This document shows, piece by piece, positions 1 to 6,280 of a stretch of DNA of 11,107 bases. The translations under genes and the position numbers were made by a program. A model generated the notes under the pieces. The model was given only the letters and a program-made list of their open reading frames with translations. It ran no database searches and was not told the DNA's origin. Each line of letters opens with the position of its first letter. The first letter of the stretch is position 1. The DNA comes from Bacteroidales bacterium UBA1725 (lineage in GTDB: Bacteria > Bacteroidota > Bacteroidia > Bacteroidales > UBA932), in NCBI GenBank assembly GCA_002315815.1, contig DCIN01000066.1:12258-23364 (forward strand), given 5' to 3'.

Positions 1-53
1 GGATTGTTTCATTCTGTCTCGGATTCGTTCACTTCAATGATGATTCAGCACCA

Positions 54-1265
54 TCACAGGGATGATACAGCCCCGTGGCCGGCGAGGGCTCCGGTACAGA
101 AGGCCAACTGAAGGTTATACCCCCCCGTGTCGGCATCCACATCCAGAACCTCCCCGCAGAAAAAAAGGCCGTGCACAAGTCTGGAGCCCATAGTTTTTGG
201 AAAGACCTCATCAGTGCTCACTCCCCCGGCGGTGATGACGGCACGCTCGTAGCCCACATAACCGGCAATGGGAAAAGACCACTCCATCCTGTCCTTTTCC
301 GGACTCAGGGGATTGACCAGGACCTTGATTGAAACAGCGGAGCCGTTGACAAGCGCCTTGACAGCCTTGCGACTGAGCTGAAACCCCACCGGTCCCTCTA
401 TCCCTCCGTCCGTAAAGTACAGCTCACCTGATTCCTCCGCCACGGAACAGCCGTCAATGAACAAGGTGGCCGTAACATATTTGAATTCGCGGCCGCAGAA
501 CTTTTTCCCAAGTCCGGCCAGAGGAGTGTTTCTGTGAATATGAAACTTCCCTTCGGAGGATTCCGGCCCGGTTCCGGTTCCATTTACGATTCCGACACTG
601 GCTCCGACACTGACCCCGGTTCCATTTACGGCCTCTGTTTTATATCCTTTAGGTACCAGTGCGGTGAGTGCCGGGAATGTCTGAGTGACGCGATGACCCA
701 GAGAGGCCGCCCACAGCAGACCGTCTCCGCTGCTGCCAGTAGTCGGATAACTACGTCCTCCCGTGGCGATTATAAGCGCAGAGGATTCATAAAATCGGCC
801 GTCGTTCAGGGTCACGGCAAAGAAATCACCGTCCTTTGTTACGGAATACACTTCTGCACCAGTCTCCAGCCTTACCCCTCTGCTTCGGCAAGCGTTCACC
901 AGCGCATCCACGATATCTGATGCGAGATGCGATGCAGGAAAGGCACGGTCCCCCCTTTCGACAACTGTCGCCACGCCCAAACTTTCAAAGAAAGAAAGAA
1001 GTCTGTCCGGAGGCAAGCTGTAGAAGGCGGGACGCAGAAAATTCCTGTTTGTCTGAATGTGTGCGGAGAAACTTTGCCAGTCCTTAAGATTGGAGAAGTT
1101 GCATCGTCCCTTGCCTGTTATCATCAGCTTTCTGGCAGGTCGCGGCATCTTCTCAAGAACGGTGACAGTCAATCGTCTGCCTGCTGATACAGCCGATTCG
1201 GCAGCATTGTACGCAGCCATAAGCCCGGAAGCTCCTCCACCTATGATGATAATGTCGGTTTTCAA
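54..1265 (-). CDS. HI0933/YhiN-family FAD-dependent oxidoreductase (BaiN-like flavoprotein)
   Basis: The 403-residue product is a cytoplasmic flavoprotein of the HI0933/YhiN family; the physiological substrate is unknown for most members. Seen: an N-terminal dinucleotide-binding glycine motif (GGGASG, about residues 9-14), the family motif TGKGRCNFSN (50-59), a second nucleotide-binding strand ending IIATGG (165-170), and the C-terminal signature ITAGGVSTDEVFPKTM followed by GLFFCGEVLDVDADTGGYN (344-384). Length matches the family (about 400). The start is TTG: it begins at the expected N-terminus and no in-frame ATG lies upstream before a stop at 1284-1286. The TTG is only about 10 nt from the end of the SRP RNA on the same strand. 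Residues about 212-245 form a Gly/Val/Thr-rich insertion with internal repeats in the middle domain, absent from family members as I remember them. Family assignment is firm; the specific reaction is not known. Confidence 0.93.
   Translation of the reverse strand: MKTDIIIIGGGASGLMAAYNAAESAVSAGRRLTVTVLEKMPRPARKLMITGKGRCNFSNLKDWQSFSAHIQTNRNFLRPAFYSLPPDRLLSFFESLGVATVVERGDRAFPASHLASDIVDALVNACRSRGVRLETGAEVYSVTKDGDFFAVTLNDGRFYESSALIIATGGRSYPTTGSSGDGLLWAASLGHRVTQTFPALTALVPKGYKTEAVNGTGVSVGASVGIVNGTGTGPESSEGKFHIHRNTPLAGLGKKFCGREFKYVTATLFIDGCSVAEESGELYFTDGGIEGPVGFQLSRKAVKALVNGSAVSIKVLVNPLSPEKDRMEWSFPIAGYVGYERAVITAGGVSTDEVFPKTMGSRLVHGLFFCGEVLDVDADTGGYNLQLAFCTGALAGHGAVSSL
531..632 (-). repeat. Repeat-bearing insertion inside the HI0933-family gene
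   Basis: A 15-base sequence ending in CCATTTACG occurs exactly twice (574-588 and 616-630). Between the copies a 10-base unit TCCGACACTG is repeated at 12-base spacing (591-600, 603-612). On the coding strand this gives two VNGTG peptides flanking SVGASVG, about residues 213-231. The reading frame is kept. It lies in the middle domain just before the conserved PLAGLGKKFCG stretch, so it is probably a surface loop. Confidence 0.75.
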
Positions 1266-1268
1266 AAC

Positions 1269-1282
1269 AAAAAAAGGGAAAG
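1269..1282 (-). terminator. Probable end of the SRP RNA: terminal helix arm plus U-tract
   Basis: The 3' arm CTTTCCC of the SRP RNA terminal helix is followed directly by seven T on the minus strand, then GTTTTG, where TTG is the start codon of the flavoprotein gene. The helix plus U-tract resembles intrinsic termination, but it pairs over the whole RNA length rather than forming a local hairpin, so readthrough into the next gene is plausible. Confidence 0.5.
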
Positions 1283-1372
1283 CTTAGTACATCGCACCGC
1301 TACGACCTCTTACCCTTGCTGCATTCCTGCCCTGGGGGAGTTGGGAGGGAGCTGGTCGTGTACGACTTTCCC
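1276..1372 (-). ncRNA. ffs: Signal recognition particle RNA, small bacterial type (4.5S RNA)
   Basis: On the minus strand the sequence contains the SRP domain IV hallmark GGGCAGGAATGCAGCAAGGG (apical hairpin and symmetric loop that bind Ffh), about 1313-1332. It is flanked by arms that pair: ACGACC on the 5' side with GGTCGT on the 3' side, then GTACA with TGTAC. The molecule is closed by a terminal helix GGGAAAG (1366-1372) with CTTTCCC (1276-1282). That gives about 97 nt, the usual size for the small bacterial type. A run of seven T follows (1269-1275). The RNA binds Ffh and targets nascent membrane and secreted proteins to FtsY and the translocon. The ends are set from the terminal helix and could be a few bases off. 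Confidence 0.95.
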
Positions 1373-1376
1373 GCCA

Positions 1377-1410
1377 CAAAAATACATAAAATCTTCGGTT
1401 ATTATGCAAT
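1377..1410 (-). promoter_or_regulatory. Bacteroidota-type promoter for SRP RNA
   Basis: On the minus strand TATTTTTG (1377-1384) matches the Bacteroidota -7 consensus TAnnTTTG exactly. A weak -33 element ATTG (1407-1410) lies 22 bases upstream, slightly beyond the usual 19-21. Transcription would begin about five bases before the GGGAAAG helix arm, which agrees with the inferred RNA 5' end. The spacer between the radical SAM stop and the RNA is short, so the promoter abuts that gene. Confidence 0.65.
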
Positions 1411-1415
1411 GCCTC

Positions 1416-2552
1416 TCAAAAAAACCTTTCCAGAATTGCAGCGAATTCAGCAGGCTTGAGACCCCAGGACGGAGCGACCACCATAGAACTTGGTGATACG
1501 GAGACGAAACGGTCCAAAGCTATGTCGGGACGGAGTTCACGAAGTATCAGCGAGACTGCTTCCGCATATTTTTCAGGAGTCAATAGAGAGAAGGCTTCAG
1601 GATGGGCACGGTACTGCTCTTCCATACGCGTCCCCTTAAGAATCTGAAGCTGGTGAAGTTTCAGGGTCGAAAGCGGAAGGCCTGACATACGGCGGGCGTG
1701 AAGGAGATAATCATCCATTCCCTCTCCCGGAAGACCTACAATCAGATGAGCGCCGACTGGGATACCCCTTCCGGCCAGTTCCAGAATGGCCCGACGGCTA
1801 CATTCCCAGTCGTGCCCCCGTCGGACAGCTGCCAGAGTGCGGTCCAGCGTGGATTCGACTCCGAGTTCGATTAGAAGAAACGGCTTTTCCGAAAGACATT
1901 CCGAGAAGTCTTCCGAAAAGTCTTCCGAGAAGTCTTCTGGAAAGTCTTCTGGAAAGTCTTCTGGGAAAAAACCGTCGTAAACCCTGCTGGCAGAATACCC
2001 GCCGACAGAATTTGCACGGACAGATTCTGCACGAACAGATTCTGCACGAACAGATTCTGCACGAACAGATTCTGCGCCCTGATGAGCGTTTGACAGGACG
2101 AAACGATTGTCCAAACAGTTGTCGAAACGGTTCCGGAAACGGTTGTCGAAACGGTTCTGGAAACGGTTCTGGAAACGGTTCTGGAAATAATCAAGAAGTT
2201 CATTGTCAAGGCAATCGGGTCTGGTAGCAATGACAAGACCTTTCACGAGAGGAAAACGAAGCGCCTCCTCATAGAGGGAAATAAGTTTTGAAGTAGGCCC
2301 GTATGTTCCGGTATATGATTGAAAATAAGCAAGATAACCATAGATAGAACCCTTATTCGAAGTGAAAGCGGCACCAGCTTCAAGCTGTTCGGTGACACTC
2401 AAGCCGGGAGTCAGAGAGTACGCGGGGCTGAATGCCGCATTGTTGCAGTAAGTACAGCATCCGGGACAGCCCATCTGCGCGCTGACTGCAATCTTCCTGA
2501 CCTTGCCCGGAAAAAAACCTGAAAGGTAGTCCGACATTGTCCGGTATTTCAT
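1416..2552 (-). CDS. TIGR01212/YhcC-like radical SAM protein with large tandem-repeat insertion
   Basis: The 378-residue product is a cytoplasmic radical SAM protein related to E. coli YhcC (TIGR01212, an Elp3-like group); substrate unknown. Conserved parts seen: the cluster motif GCPGCCTYCNN (C29, C33, C36), YLAYFQSYTGTY (73-84), IATRPDCLD (108-116), LIELGVEST (227-235), GAHLIVGLPGE (267-277) and LKLHQLQILKGT (297-308). The family normally spaces the first two cysteines by about ten residues (CPNRDG...GGC); here the loop is shortened and the spacing is CX3CX2C. Residues about 124-222 are an insertion made of three tandem repeat arrays, at the place where relatives have a short linker between the DYF helix and the ELGVEST strand. 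Without it the protein would be about 280 residues, near family length. The ATG start is supported by the conserved N-terminus and a promoter-like site upstream. The frame is open throughout, so the gene looks intact. Confidence 0.9.
   Translation of the reverse strand: MKYRTMSDYLSGFFPGKVRKIAVSAQMGCPGCCTYCNNAAFSPAYSLTPGLSVTEQLEAGAAFTSNKGSIYGYLAYFQSYTGTYGPTSKLISLYEEALRFPLVKGLVIATRPDCLDNELLDYFQNRFQNRFQNRFDNRFRNRFDNCLDNRFVLSNAHQGAESVRAESVRAESVRAESVRANSVGGYSASRVYDGFFPEDFPEDFPEDFSEDFSEDFSECLSEKPFLLIELGVESTLDRTLAAVRRGHDWECSRRAILELAGRGIPVGAHLIVGLPGEGMDDYLLHARRMSGLPLSTLKLHQLQILKGTRMEEQYRAHPEAFSLLTPEKYAEAVSLILRELRPDIALDRFVSVSPSSMVVAPSWGLKPAEFAAILERFF
1884..1967 (-). repeat. Tandem 12-bp array C in radical SAM gene (FPED/FSED)4-mer peptides
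   Basis: Seven consecutive 12-base units on the minus strand, the cleanest being TTTCCAGAAGAC, encode FPED x3, FSED x2, FSEC and LSEK (residues 196-223). Units nearest the insertion's C-terminal end have diverged (TTTTCGGAAGAC, CTCGGAAGAC types). The unit length is a multiple of three, so copy-number change keeps the frame. The peptide is acidic. Confidence 0.95.
2004..2075 (-). repeat. Tandem 15-bp array B in radical SAM gene (AESVR peptides)
   Basis: Four near-identical 15-base units (plus strand ACAGATTCTGCACGA) and a degenerate fifth encode AESVR x4 followed by ANSV, residues 160-183. The first three internal units are identical or nearly so at the DNA level, indicating recent expansion. 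Confidence 0.95.
2100..2183 (-). repeat. Tandem 12-bp array A in radical SAM gene (QNRF peptides)
   Basis: Seven 12-base units (plus strand GGTTCTGGAAAC and variants such as GGTTGTCGAAAC and GGTTCCGGAAAC) encode QNRF x3, DNRF, RNRF, DNCL and DNRF, residues 124-151. The first three units are identical; later ones are diverged. The unit shares TTTCCAGAA (minus strand) with array C but is read in a different frame. Confidence 0.95.
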
Positions 2553-2589
2553 ATCAGACTCATATTGTTATAATTCTTTTCAATCAGCA

Positions 2590-2621
2590 CAAAGATACAG
2601 CAGAAAAGAAGATTGCACAAC
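2590..2621 (-). promoter_or_regulatory. Bacteroidota-type promoter for the radical SAM gene
   Basis: On the minus strand TATCTTTG (2590-2597) fits TAnnTTTG exactly. GTTG (2618-2621) lies 20 bases upstream in the -33 place (consensus TTTG). Transcription would start near 2583, about 30 nt before the ATG at 2552. Confidence 0.6.
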
Positions 2622-2647
2622 AGCGTGCTCTATTCTGCAAAATATGT

Positions 2648-2655
2648 TATTTTTG
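2648..2655 (+). promoter_or_regulatory. -7 promoter element for ridA-SIMPL pair
   Basis: TATTTTTG fits the Bacteroidota -7 consensus TAnnTTTG exactly and lies 25 bases before the ridA ATG. No good -33 TTTG is present; CGTG at 2624-2627 has the right spacing only. It lies back to back with the radical SAM promoter in the 128-bp divergent spacer, which holds nothing else that I recognise. Confidence 0.5.
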
Positions 2656-2680
2656 CCACAGATAACGGTTCAATTAAAAA

Positions 2681-3055
2681 ATGAAGAGAACAATATCAAC
2701 TCCTGACGCGCCTTCGGCGATAGGACCTTATTCGCAGGCCGTGGAACTTGACGGGACCCTGTATGTTTCCGGACAGCTTCCTGTGAATCCTGTGGACGGC
2801 ACAATGCCGGAAGGAATAGAAAATCAAACGAGGCAGTCACTCACCAATATCGGTGCAATATTGAAATCGGCCGGGCTGGACTACAGCGACATTGTCAAAA
2901 CAAGCGTAATACTCAGCGACATAAGGAACTTCGGAGCAATGAATGAGGTATATGCCGCTTTTTTCCCGGATAACAAGCCGGCCAGAATCTGCTATGAAGT
3001 GGCTGCCCTGCCAAAGGGAGCTCTTGTGGAAATTGACGCTATAGCAGGAAAATAA
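2681..3055 (+). CDS. ridA: RidA family enamine/imine deaminase (YjgF/YER057c/UK114)
   Basis: The 124-residue product matches the RidA family end to end. RidA speeds hydrolysis of reactive 2-aminoacrylate and related enamines/imines released by PLP enzymes, giving 2-keto acids and ammonia and protecting other PLP enzymes. Seen: SAIGPYSQAV (12-21), LYVSGQLPVNP (27-37) and the C-terminal signature PARICYEVAALPKGALVEIDAIA (100-122). R102 corresponds to the Arg that binds the substrate carboxylate (R105 in E. coli), with Y17, C104 and E117 in the usual pocket positions. It is the first gene of a pair: its TAA is followed one base later by the ATG of the SIMPL gene, so the two are probably cotranscribed and perhaps translationally coupled. 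Confidence 0.95.
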   Translation: MKRTISTPDAPSAIGPYSQAVELDGTLYVSGQLPVNPVDGTMPEGIENQTRQSLTNIGAILKSAGLDYSDIVKTSVILSDIRNFGAMNEVYAAFFPDNKPARICYEVAALPKGALVEIDAIAGK

Positions 3056-3056
3056 T

Positions 3057-3758
3057 ATGGATAAAACCAGACTATTTCTATGCCTTGCCACAGTGCTTGG
3101 GCTTGGGTTCATCGGATTGATGCTTCCACAGACGGCAAGGACATTCCGCTCCTTTGAAAGAGTGGTTTCGGTCAGAGGATTGTGTGAGCGGGAAGTCAGT
3201 GCCGACAGAGTCATATGGCCCGTCACTTTCAAGATAGCTGCTGACGATTTGTCACAGCTCAACTCCGAAGTGGACAGACAGGGTGAGACGGTCAGAAAAT
3301 TCATAGCAGAAGGCGGTGTCCCTTCCGGTGACATCAGCAGGACTGAAACGATGATTTCCGACAAGTATTCCCAGGAATACGGATCCAACGACAGGGCCTG
3401 CCGCTACATCGCCACCTGCACCGTTCTGGTATGCAGCAATGCCGTGGACAAGGTTCTGGACCTTATTTCGACCAGCGGAGAACTGGCAAGAAAAGGAGTC
3501 ATCATCACCAACGACTGGGATTCGAAGCCGCAATTCTCTTTCGAGGCCTTGAATGACATCAAGCCCGAAATGATAGAGGAGGCAACAGCAAACGCGAGAC
3601 AGGCAGCCGGCAAGTTCGCCGAAGATTCAGGTTCCAGACTTGGCAAGATAAAGAACGCCGGACAAGGCGTGTTCTCAATAGAGGACCGGGACAGCCACAC
3701 TCCTCATATCAAAAAGATTCGTGTGGTCACCAACGTTACCTATTATCTGGTAAACTAG
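3057..3758 (+). CDS. SIMPL domain-containing protein (DUF541), N-terminally anchored
   Basis: The 233-residue product has an N-terminal hydrophobic segment (about residues 5-25), probably an uncleaved membrane anchor or signal peptide, then a SIMPL/DUF541 (PF04402) domain. The domain starts at the typical VVSVRGLCEREVSAD (36-50) and continues through a strand VIWPVTFKIAADDL, a helix with an SGD-type turn (PSGDISRTE), a central TCTVLV strand, and the C-terminal EEATANARQAAGKFAEDSG helix followed by a final KKIRVVTNVTYYL strand. SIMPL proteins form periplasmic or surface oligomers in some bacteria; no enzymatic role is established. The start ATG follows the ridA stop by one base. The family call is strong; the function stays open. 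Confidence 0.9.
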   Translation: MDKTRLFLCLATVLGLGFIGLMLPQTARTFRSFERVVSVRGLCEREVSADRVIWPVTFKIAADDLSQLNSEVDRQGETVRKFIAEGGVPSGDISRTETMISDKYSQEYGSNDRACRYIATCTVLVCSNAVDKVLDLISTSGELARKGVIITNDWDSKPQFSFEALNDIKPEMIEEATANARQAAGKFAEDSGSRLGKIKNAGQGVFSIEDRDSHTPHIKKIRVVTNVTYYLVN

Positions 3759-3840
3759 AACTTTACTATAACTTTACCAGACCTCATCAGGCCTCATCAG
3801 GCCTCTACCAAACCTCGACAAGGCCTCGACTAGAACCTCC
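3757..3840. repeat. Intergenic array of degenerate 10-11 bp direct repeats
   Basis: The convergent spacer between the SIMPL gene and the nuclease gene is almost entirely repeats. Two AACTTTAC units spaced by ten bases (AACTTTACTA, TAACTTTACC) are followed by about six units of the form RRCCTCNNCA (AGACCTCATC, AGGCCTCATC, AGGCCTCTACC, AAACCTCGAC, AAGGCCTCGAC, TAGAACCTCC). The array reaches into the last codons of the nuclease gene. No hairpin followed by a T-run was found, so it is not an evident terminator. Confidence 0.75.
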
Positions 3841-4597
3841 AGGCAAGGCTGTCAAGTCTTGCCTCTATTTTTCTTTCTTCACGGTCCGGAAGGTTGTGGA
3901 AGAGGTCAAGGCCGGTGATACGTTCAGCTTCGTCCACCGTCACTGCAACCCAGCGTCCCGATTGGTCGAAAATGAATGCCGCTGCACTCTTGGCCACGGA
4001 GTCATAGCGCAGCACCGCCTTGAAGAAGCGTTGCGGGGCGACTATCCGTTCATCCGGTCCAATTTTGTCAAGTATCTCACCATCGGACAATACAGGGCCG
4101 CAGCAGATGTACAGACACCCGAATTCTTTTGCCCATCTGTGACATTTCTCTTCAAGATTCTTCCAGCTTCCCCCGTTGAGCTCGTGTTTCTGCGGGCACA
4201 TATTTGACATATAGAAACACTCTTTCATTGCAGTTGCGCTCCATCTGTTGTCCATAGCCGGACACATATGACCACGGTCATACCCATAAACGGCAAACTG
4301 ATAGTCCCGCCCCGAAGGACAACCCGATTTGATTTCGGGATCAACGGCAAAGGCCTCGGTGCCCGATCTTGCCTCCTCTCCTTCGGTGTGTTCAGAAGTC
4401 AGCATCCAGGCCGACCAGTTGGGAATACGGGCCGAGGAATTGAACGATACGGTGTAGGCTTCGTGAAAAACAAGCTGTTCGGGCCTTCCCGACAAATACG
4501 CCGGAAGCTCCAGCATTCGGCTGATTTTTCTCGGCTGGGCCTGCAAAGGCAGGAAAAAGAGCGACACAAGTGCCGCAAGTATCATCTGACGTTTCAT
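3830..4597 (-). CDS. Secreted DNA/RNA non-specific endonuclease (NUC1/beta-beta-alpha-metal family)
   Basis: The 255-residue product starts with a signal peptide (hydrophobic 5-18, likely cleavage after LQA, residue 20), so it acts in the periplasm or outside. The catalytic core is the DRGH motif (residues 107-110; H110 is the expected general base), preceded by YGYDRGHMCPA, followed by FYMSNMCPQ (128-135) and NGGSWKNLEE (141-150), where N141 is the expected metal ligand. A hydrophobic LYICCGP strand (162-168) and PQRFFKAVL (188-196) complete the fold typical of Serratia-type nucleases (PF01223). Such enzymes cut DNA and RNA without sequence preference using one Mg ion, and are thought to serve nutrient recovery or biofilm DNA turnover. 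The gene is divergent from the GH43 gene and convergent with the SIMPL gene. Six cysteines in the mature part are compatible with disulfides. Confidence 0.93.
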   Translation of the reverse strand: MKRQMILAALVSLFFLPLQAQPRKISRMLELPAYLSGRPEQLVFHEAYTVSFNSSARIPNWSAWMLTSEHTEGEEARSGTEAFAVDPEIKSGCPSGRDYQFAVYGYDRGHMCPAMDNRWSATAMKECFYMSNMCPQKHELNGGSWKNLEEKCHRWAKEFGCLYICCGPVLSDGEILDKIGPDERIVAPQRFFKAVLRYDSVAKSAAAFIFDQSGRWVAVTVDEAERITGLDLFHNLPDREERKIEARLDSLAWRF

Positions 4598-4669
4598 ATC
4601 AGGCGAAATTACCTATTATATTCCAAAAAATAACTAAATTGCATTTTGATTTGTTTCAAGAATTGCTTT

Positions 4670-6280
4670 ATGAAAAGACTTTCGATTCTGATGGCACTCA
4701 CTGCCGCCGCATTCAGTCTGCACGCACAGAACCCGATTCTTCCGATGTGGGAATACATACCCGACGGAGAGCCATACGTTTTCGAGGATCCGGACAATCC
4801 CGGGAAGTACAGGGTGTACCTGTACGGTTCGCACGACAATCTGATTGACAAATACTGCGGCAAGGACCAGGTGGTATGGTCGGCTCCGGTCGAGAACCTT
4901 CAGGACTGGCGTTGTGACGGTATTGTATTCAAGTCGGGGGACGATATTCTCTATGCTCCCGACATAGCCCGGAAGAAAGACTCAGACGGCAGGACCAGAT
5001 ATTATTTCTATCCGAACAATCAGGCTCCGGGCCGCAACGGAATGGTGGCGGTGGGAGACCGCCCGGACGGGCCGTTCAAGCCTATCAACCTGAATCCAGA
5101 CGGCAGCAGTTGTAATGGAGTTCTTGGCTTTGACCCCGCAGTGTTAGTGGATGATGACGGAAGGGTTTACGGCTACTGGGGATTCAAAGAGTCTTTCGCA
5201 GCCGAACTGGACCCTGAAACAATGGCTACCGTAAAACCGGGTACCCGGATAGTGAGCAATCTAATATCCGGCTGCAATCAGGAGGGAGTCTTCCGCTTCT
5301 TTGAAGCTTCGTCCATCAGAAAAATCGAGGACAAGTACATACTCGTCTATTCGAGGACCACGGCTGAAGGCGAATTCGGACTGCCGGCTTCCAACTACAA
5401 TATGGCATTCGCATACAGTGACAATCCTCTTGGACCGTTCACCTACGGCGGCACCGTTATCGACTGTCGGGGACGCGACGAGGATGATGCCGAAAGAACT
5501 GTCAGAACGGCATATTTCCACGGCAACACTCACGGCGGGCTGGCTGAGATAAACGGACAGTGGTGGATATTTTTCCACCGTCAGACCGGAACCGATCAGT
5601 TCTCCCGTCAGGCGATGGCAGCCCCGGTGACGGTAAAAGTGGAAAAAGGCAAGGGAGGCAAGGTTTTCATCAGCGAGGCTGAATACAACTCCGAAGGTTT
5701 CTTGACAGAGGGTCTGAATCCACTCGAAAAGTCTGCAGCAGGTTGGGCCTGCTATATGACTGGCAGAAATGGAATGGAAGAGAGTTTTCCCAACTTCACA
5801 TTCTCCGGCTCCTACATAAGACCAACCCGCAAAGACTCAGGGTCCCACGACACTTTACAGAAGCCCGGTACAGGGATTGCTGATCAGAAGCCAGGTACAG
5901 GGATTGCTGATCAGAAACCCGGAACGCAGTACTGCCCCATAGTCAACAACACCGATGGTTCGACGGTGGGATACAAGTACTTCAACTTCGACAAGCTGAA
6001 CGGTGCAGAGAAACTGAAAATAAGTGTCACAGCTGTTCCACTTGGCGTGGAAGGAAAGATTAAAGTGCTGATCGACAGGCCATATGACAATTGGGGAGGA
6101 CAGACAATAGCAGAAATATCCATACCCGCCGGACTCCCTGCAGAGATGAGCACTTTTGAAACCGTATGCAGCAACACCGCATTCCTTTCCGGCAAGAAGG
6201 CCCTCTATTTCGTTTTCGAGTCCGACACACCTGACAAGTCTCTTTGTGACTTCTACGAATTCCAGTTCATAAAGCAGTAA
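4670..6280 (+). CDS. Secreted glycoside hydrolase family 43 enzyme with C-terminal beta-sandwich module
   Basis: The 536-residue product has a signal peptide (1-20, ending LHAQ) and a GH43 five-bladed beta-propeller. Candidate catalytic residues are D32 in PDGEPYVF (general base), D155 in FDPAVLVDDDG (pKa modulator) and E212 in FFEASSIRKI (general acid). HGNTHGG (284-290) carries a His that GH43 enzymes often use near the active site. From about residue 355 a C-terminal beta-sandwich, CBM6-like, follows (GWACYMTG, CPIVNNTDGSTVGYKYFNF, FESDTPDKSLCDFYEF). GH43 enzymes are mostly beta-xylosidases, alpha-arabinofuranosidases or arabinanases; I cannot choose. The start at 4670 (ATG) gives a clean signal peptide; the in-frame TTG at 4646 adds residues in front of it and is unlikely. 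A 27-bp tandem repeat lies in a loop of the C-terminal module. A sugar porter follows 47 bp downstream, suggesting an operon. Confidence 0.92.
   Translation: MKRLSILMALTAAAFSLHAQNPILPMWEYIPDGEPYVFEDPDNPGKYRVYLYGSHDNLIDKYCGKDQVVWSAPVENLQDWRCDGIVFKSGDDILYAPDIARKKDSDGRTRYYFYPNNQAPGRNGMVAVGDRPDGPFKPINLNPDGSSCNGVLGFDPAVLVDDDGRVYGYWGFKESFAAELDPETMATVKPGTRIVSNLISGCNQEGVFRFFEASSIRKIEDKYILVYSRTTAEGEFGLPASNYNMAFAYSDNPLGPFTYGGTVIDCRGRDEDDAERTVRTAYFHGNTHGGLAEINGQWWIFFHRQTGTDQFSRQAMAAPVTVKVEKGKGGKVFISEAEYNSEGFLTEGLNPLEKSAAGWACYMTGRNGMEESFPNFTFSGSYIRPTRKDSGSHDTLQKPGTGIADQKPGTGIADQKPGTQYCPIVNNTDGSTVGYKYFNFDKLNGAEKLKISVTAVPLGVEGKIKVLIDRPYDNWGGQTIAEISIPAGLPAEMSTFETVCSNTAFLSGKKALYFVFESDTPDKSLCDFYEFQFIKQ
5858..5926 (+). 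repeat. 27-bp tandem repeat in the GH43 gene (QKPGTGIAD peptides)
   Basis: Two complete 27-base units differing at one base, then a 15-base partial, encode QKPGTGIAD twice and QKPGT once (residues 397-419). The array sits between SGSYIRPT and CPIVNNTDG, stretches normally close to each other in the C-terminal module of related enzymes as I remember them, so it is a loop insertion. The frame is preserved. Confidence 0.92.

Noticed and set aside
534..920. Plus-strand open frame of 128 codons
   Set aside because: It lies antisense to the flavoprotein gene and shows no recognisable domain.
1884..2183. Could the repeats in the radical SAM gene be a CRISPR array?
   Set aside because: Units are 12-15 bases with no unique spacers, they keep one reading frame inside a conserved gene, and no cas genes are present.
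1884..2183. Phase-variable on/off switch by repeat slippage
   Set aside because: All unit lengths are multiples of three, so copy-number change cannot shift the frame; only loop length would vary.
1884..2183. Diversity-generating retroelement variable region
   Set aside because: There is no reverse transcriptase or template repeat in the window, and the variation is tandem copy change rather than adenine substitution.
1871..2236. Open frame on the minus strand of 121 codons across the repeats
   Set aside because: It exists only because the repeats lack stops in several frames; the radical SAM frame carries all conserved motifs.
4646..4669. Upstream TTG start for the GH43 gene
   Set aside because: It would put eight extra residues before a normal signal peptide; ATG at 4670 is the better start.
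4598..4669. Divergent promoters between nuclease and GH43 genes
   Set aside because: The 72-bp spacer is AT-rich but no TAnnTTTG with a suitable -33 element was found on either strand; only near-matches (TTGATTTG plus strand, ATTTTTTG minus strand).
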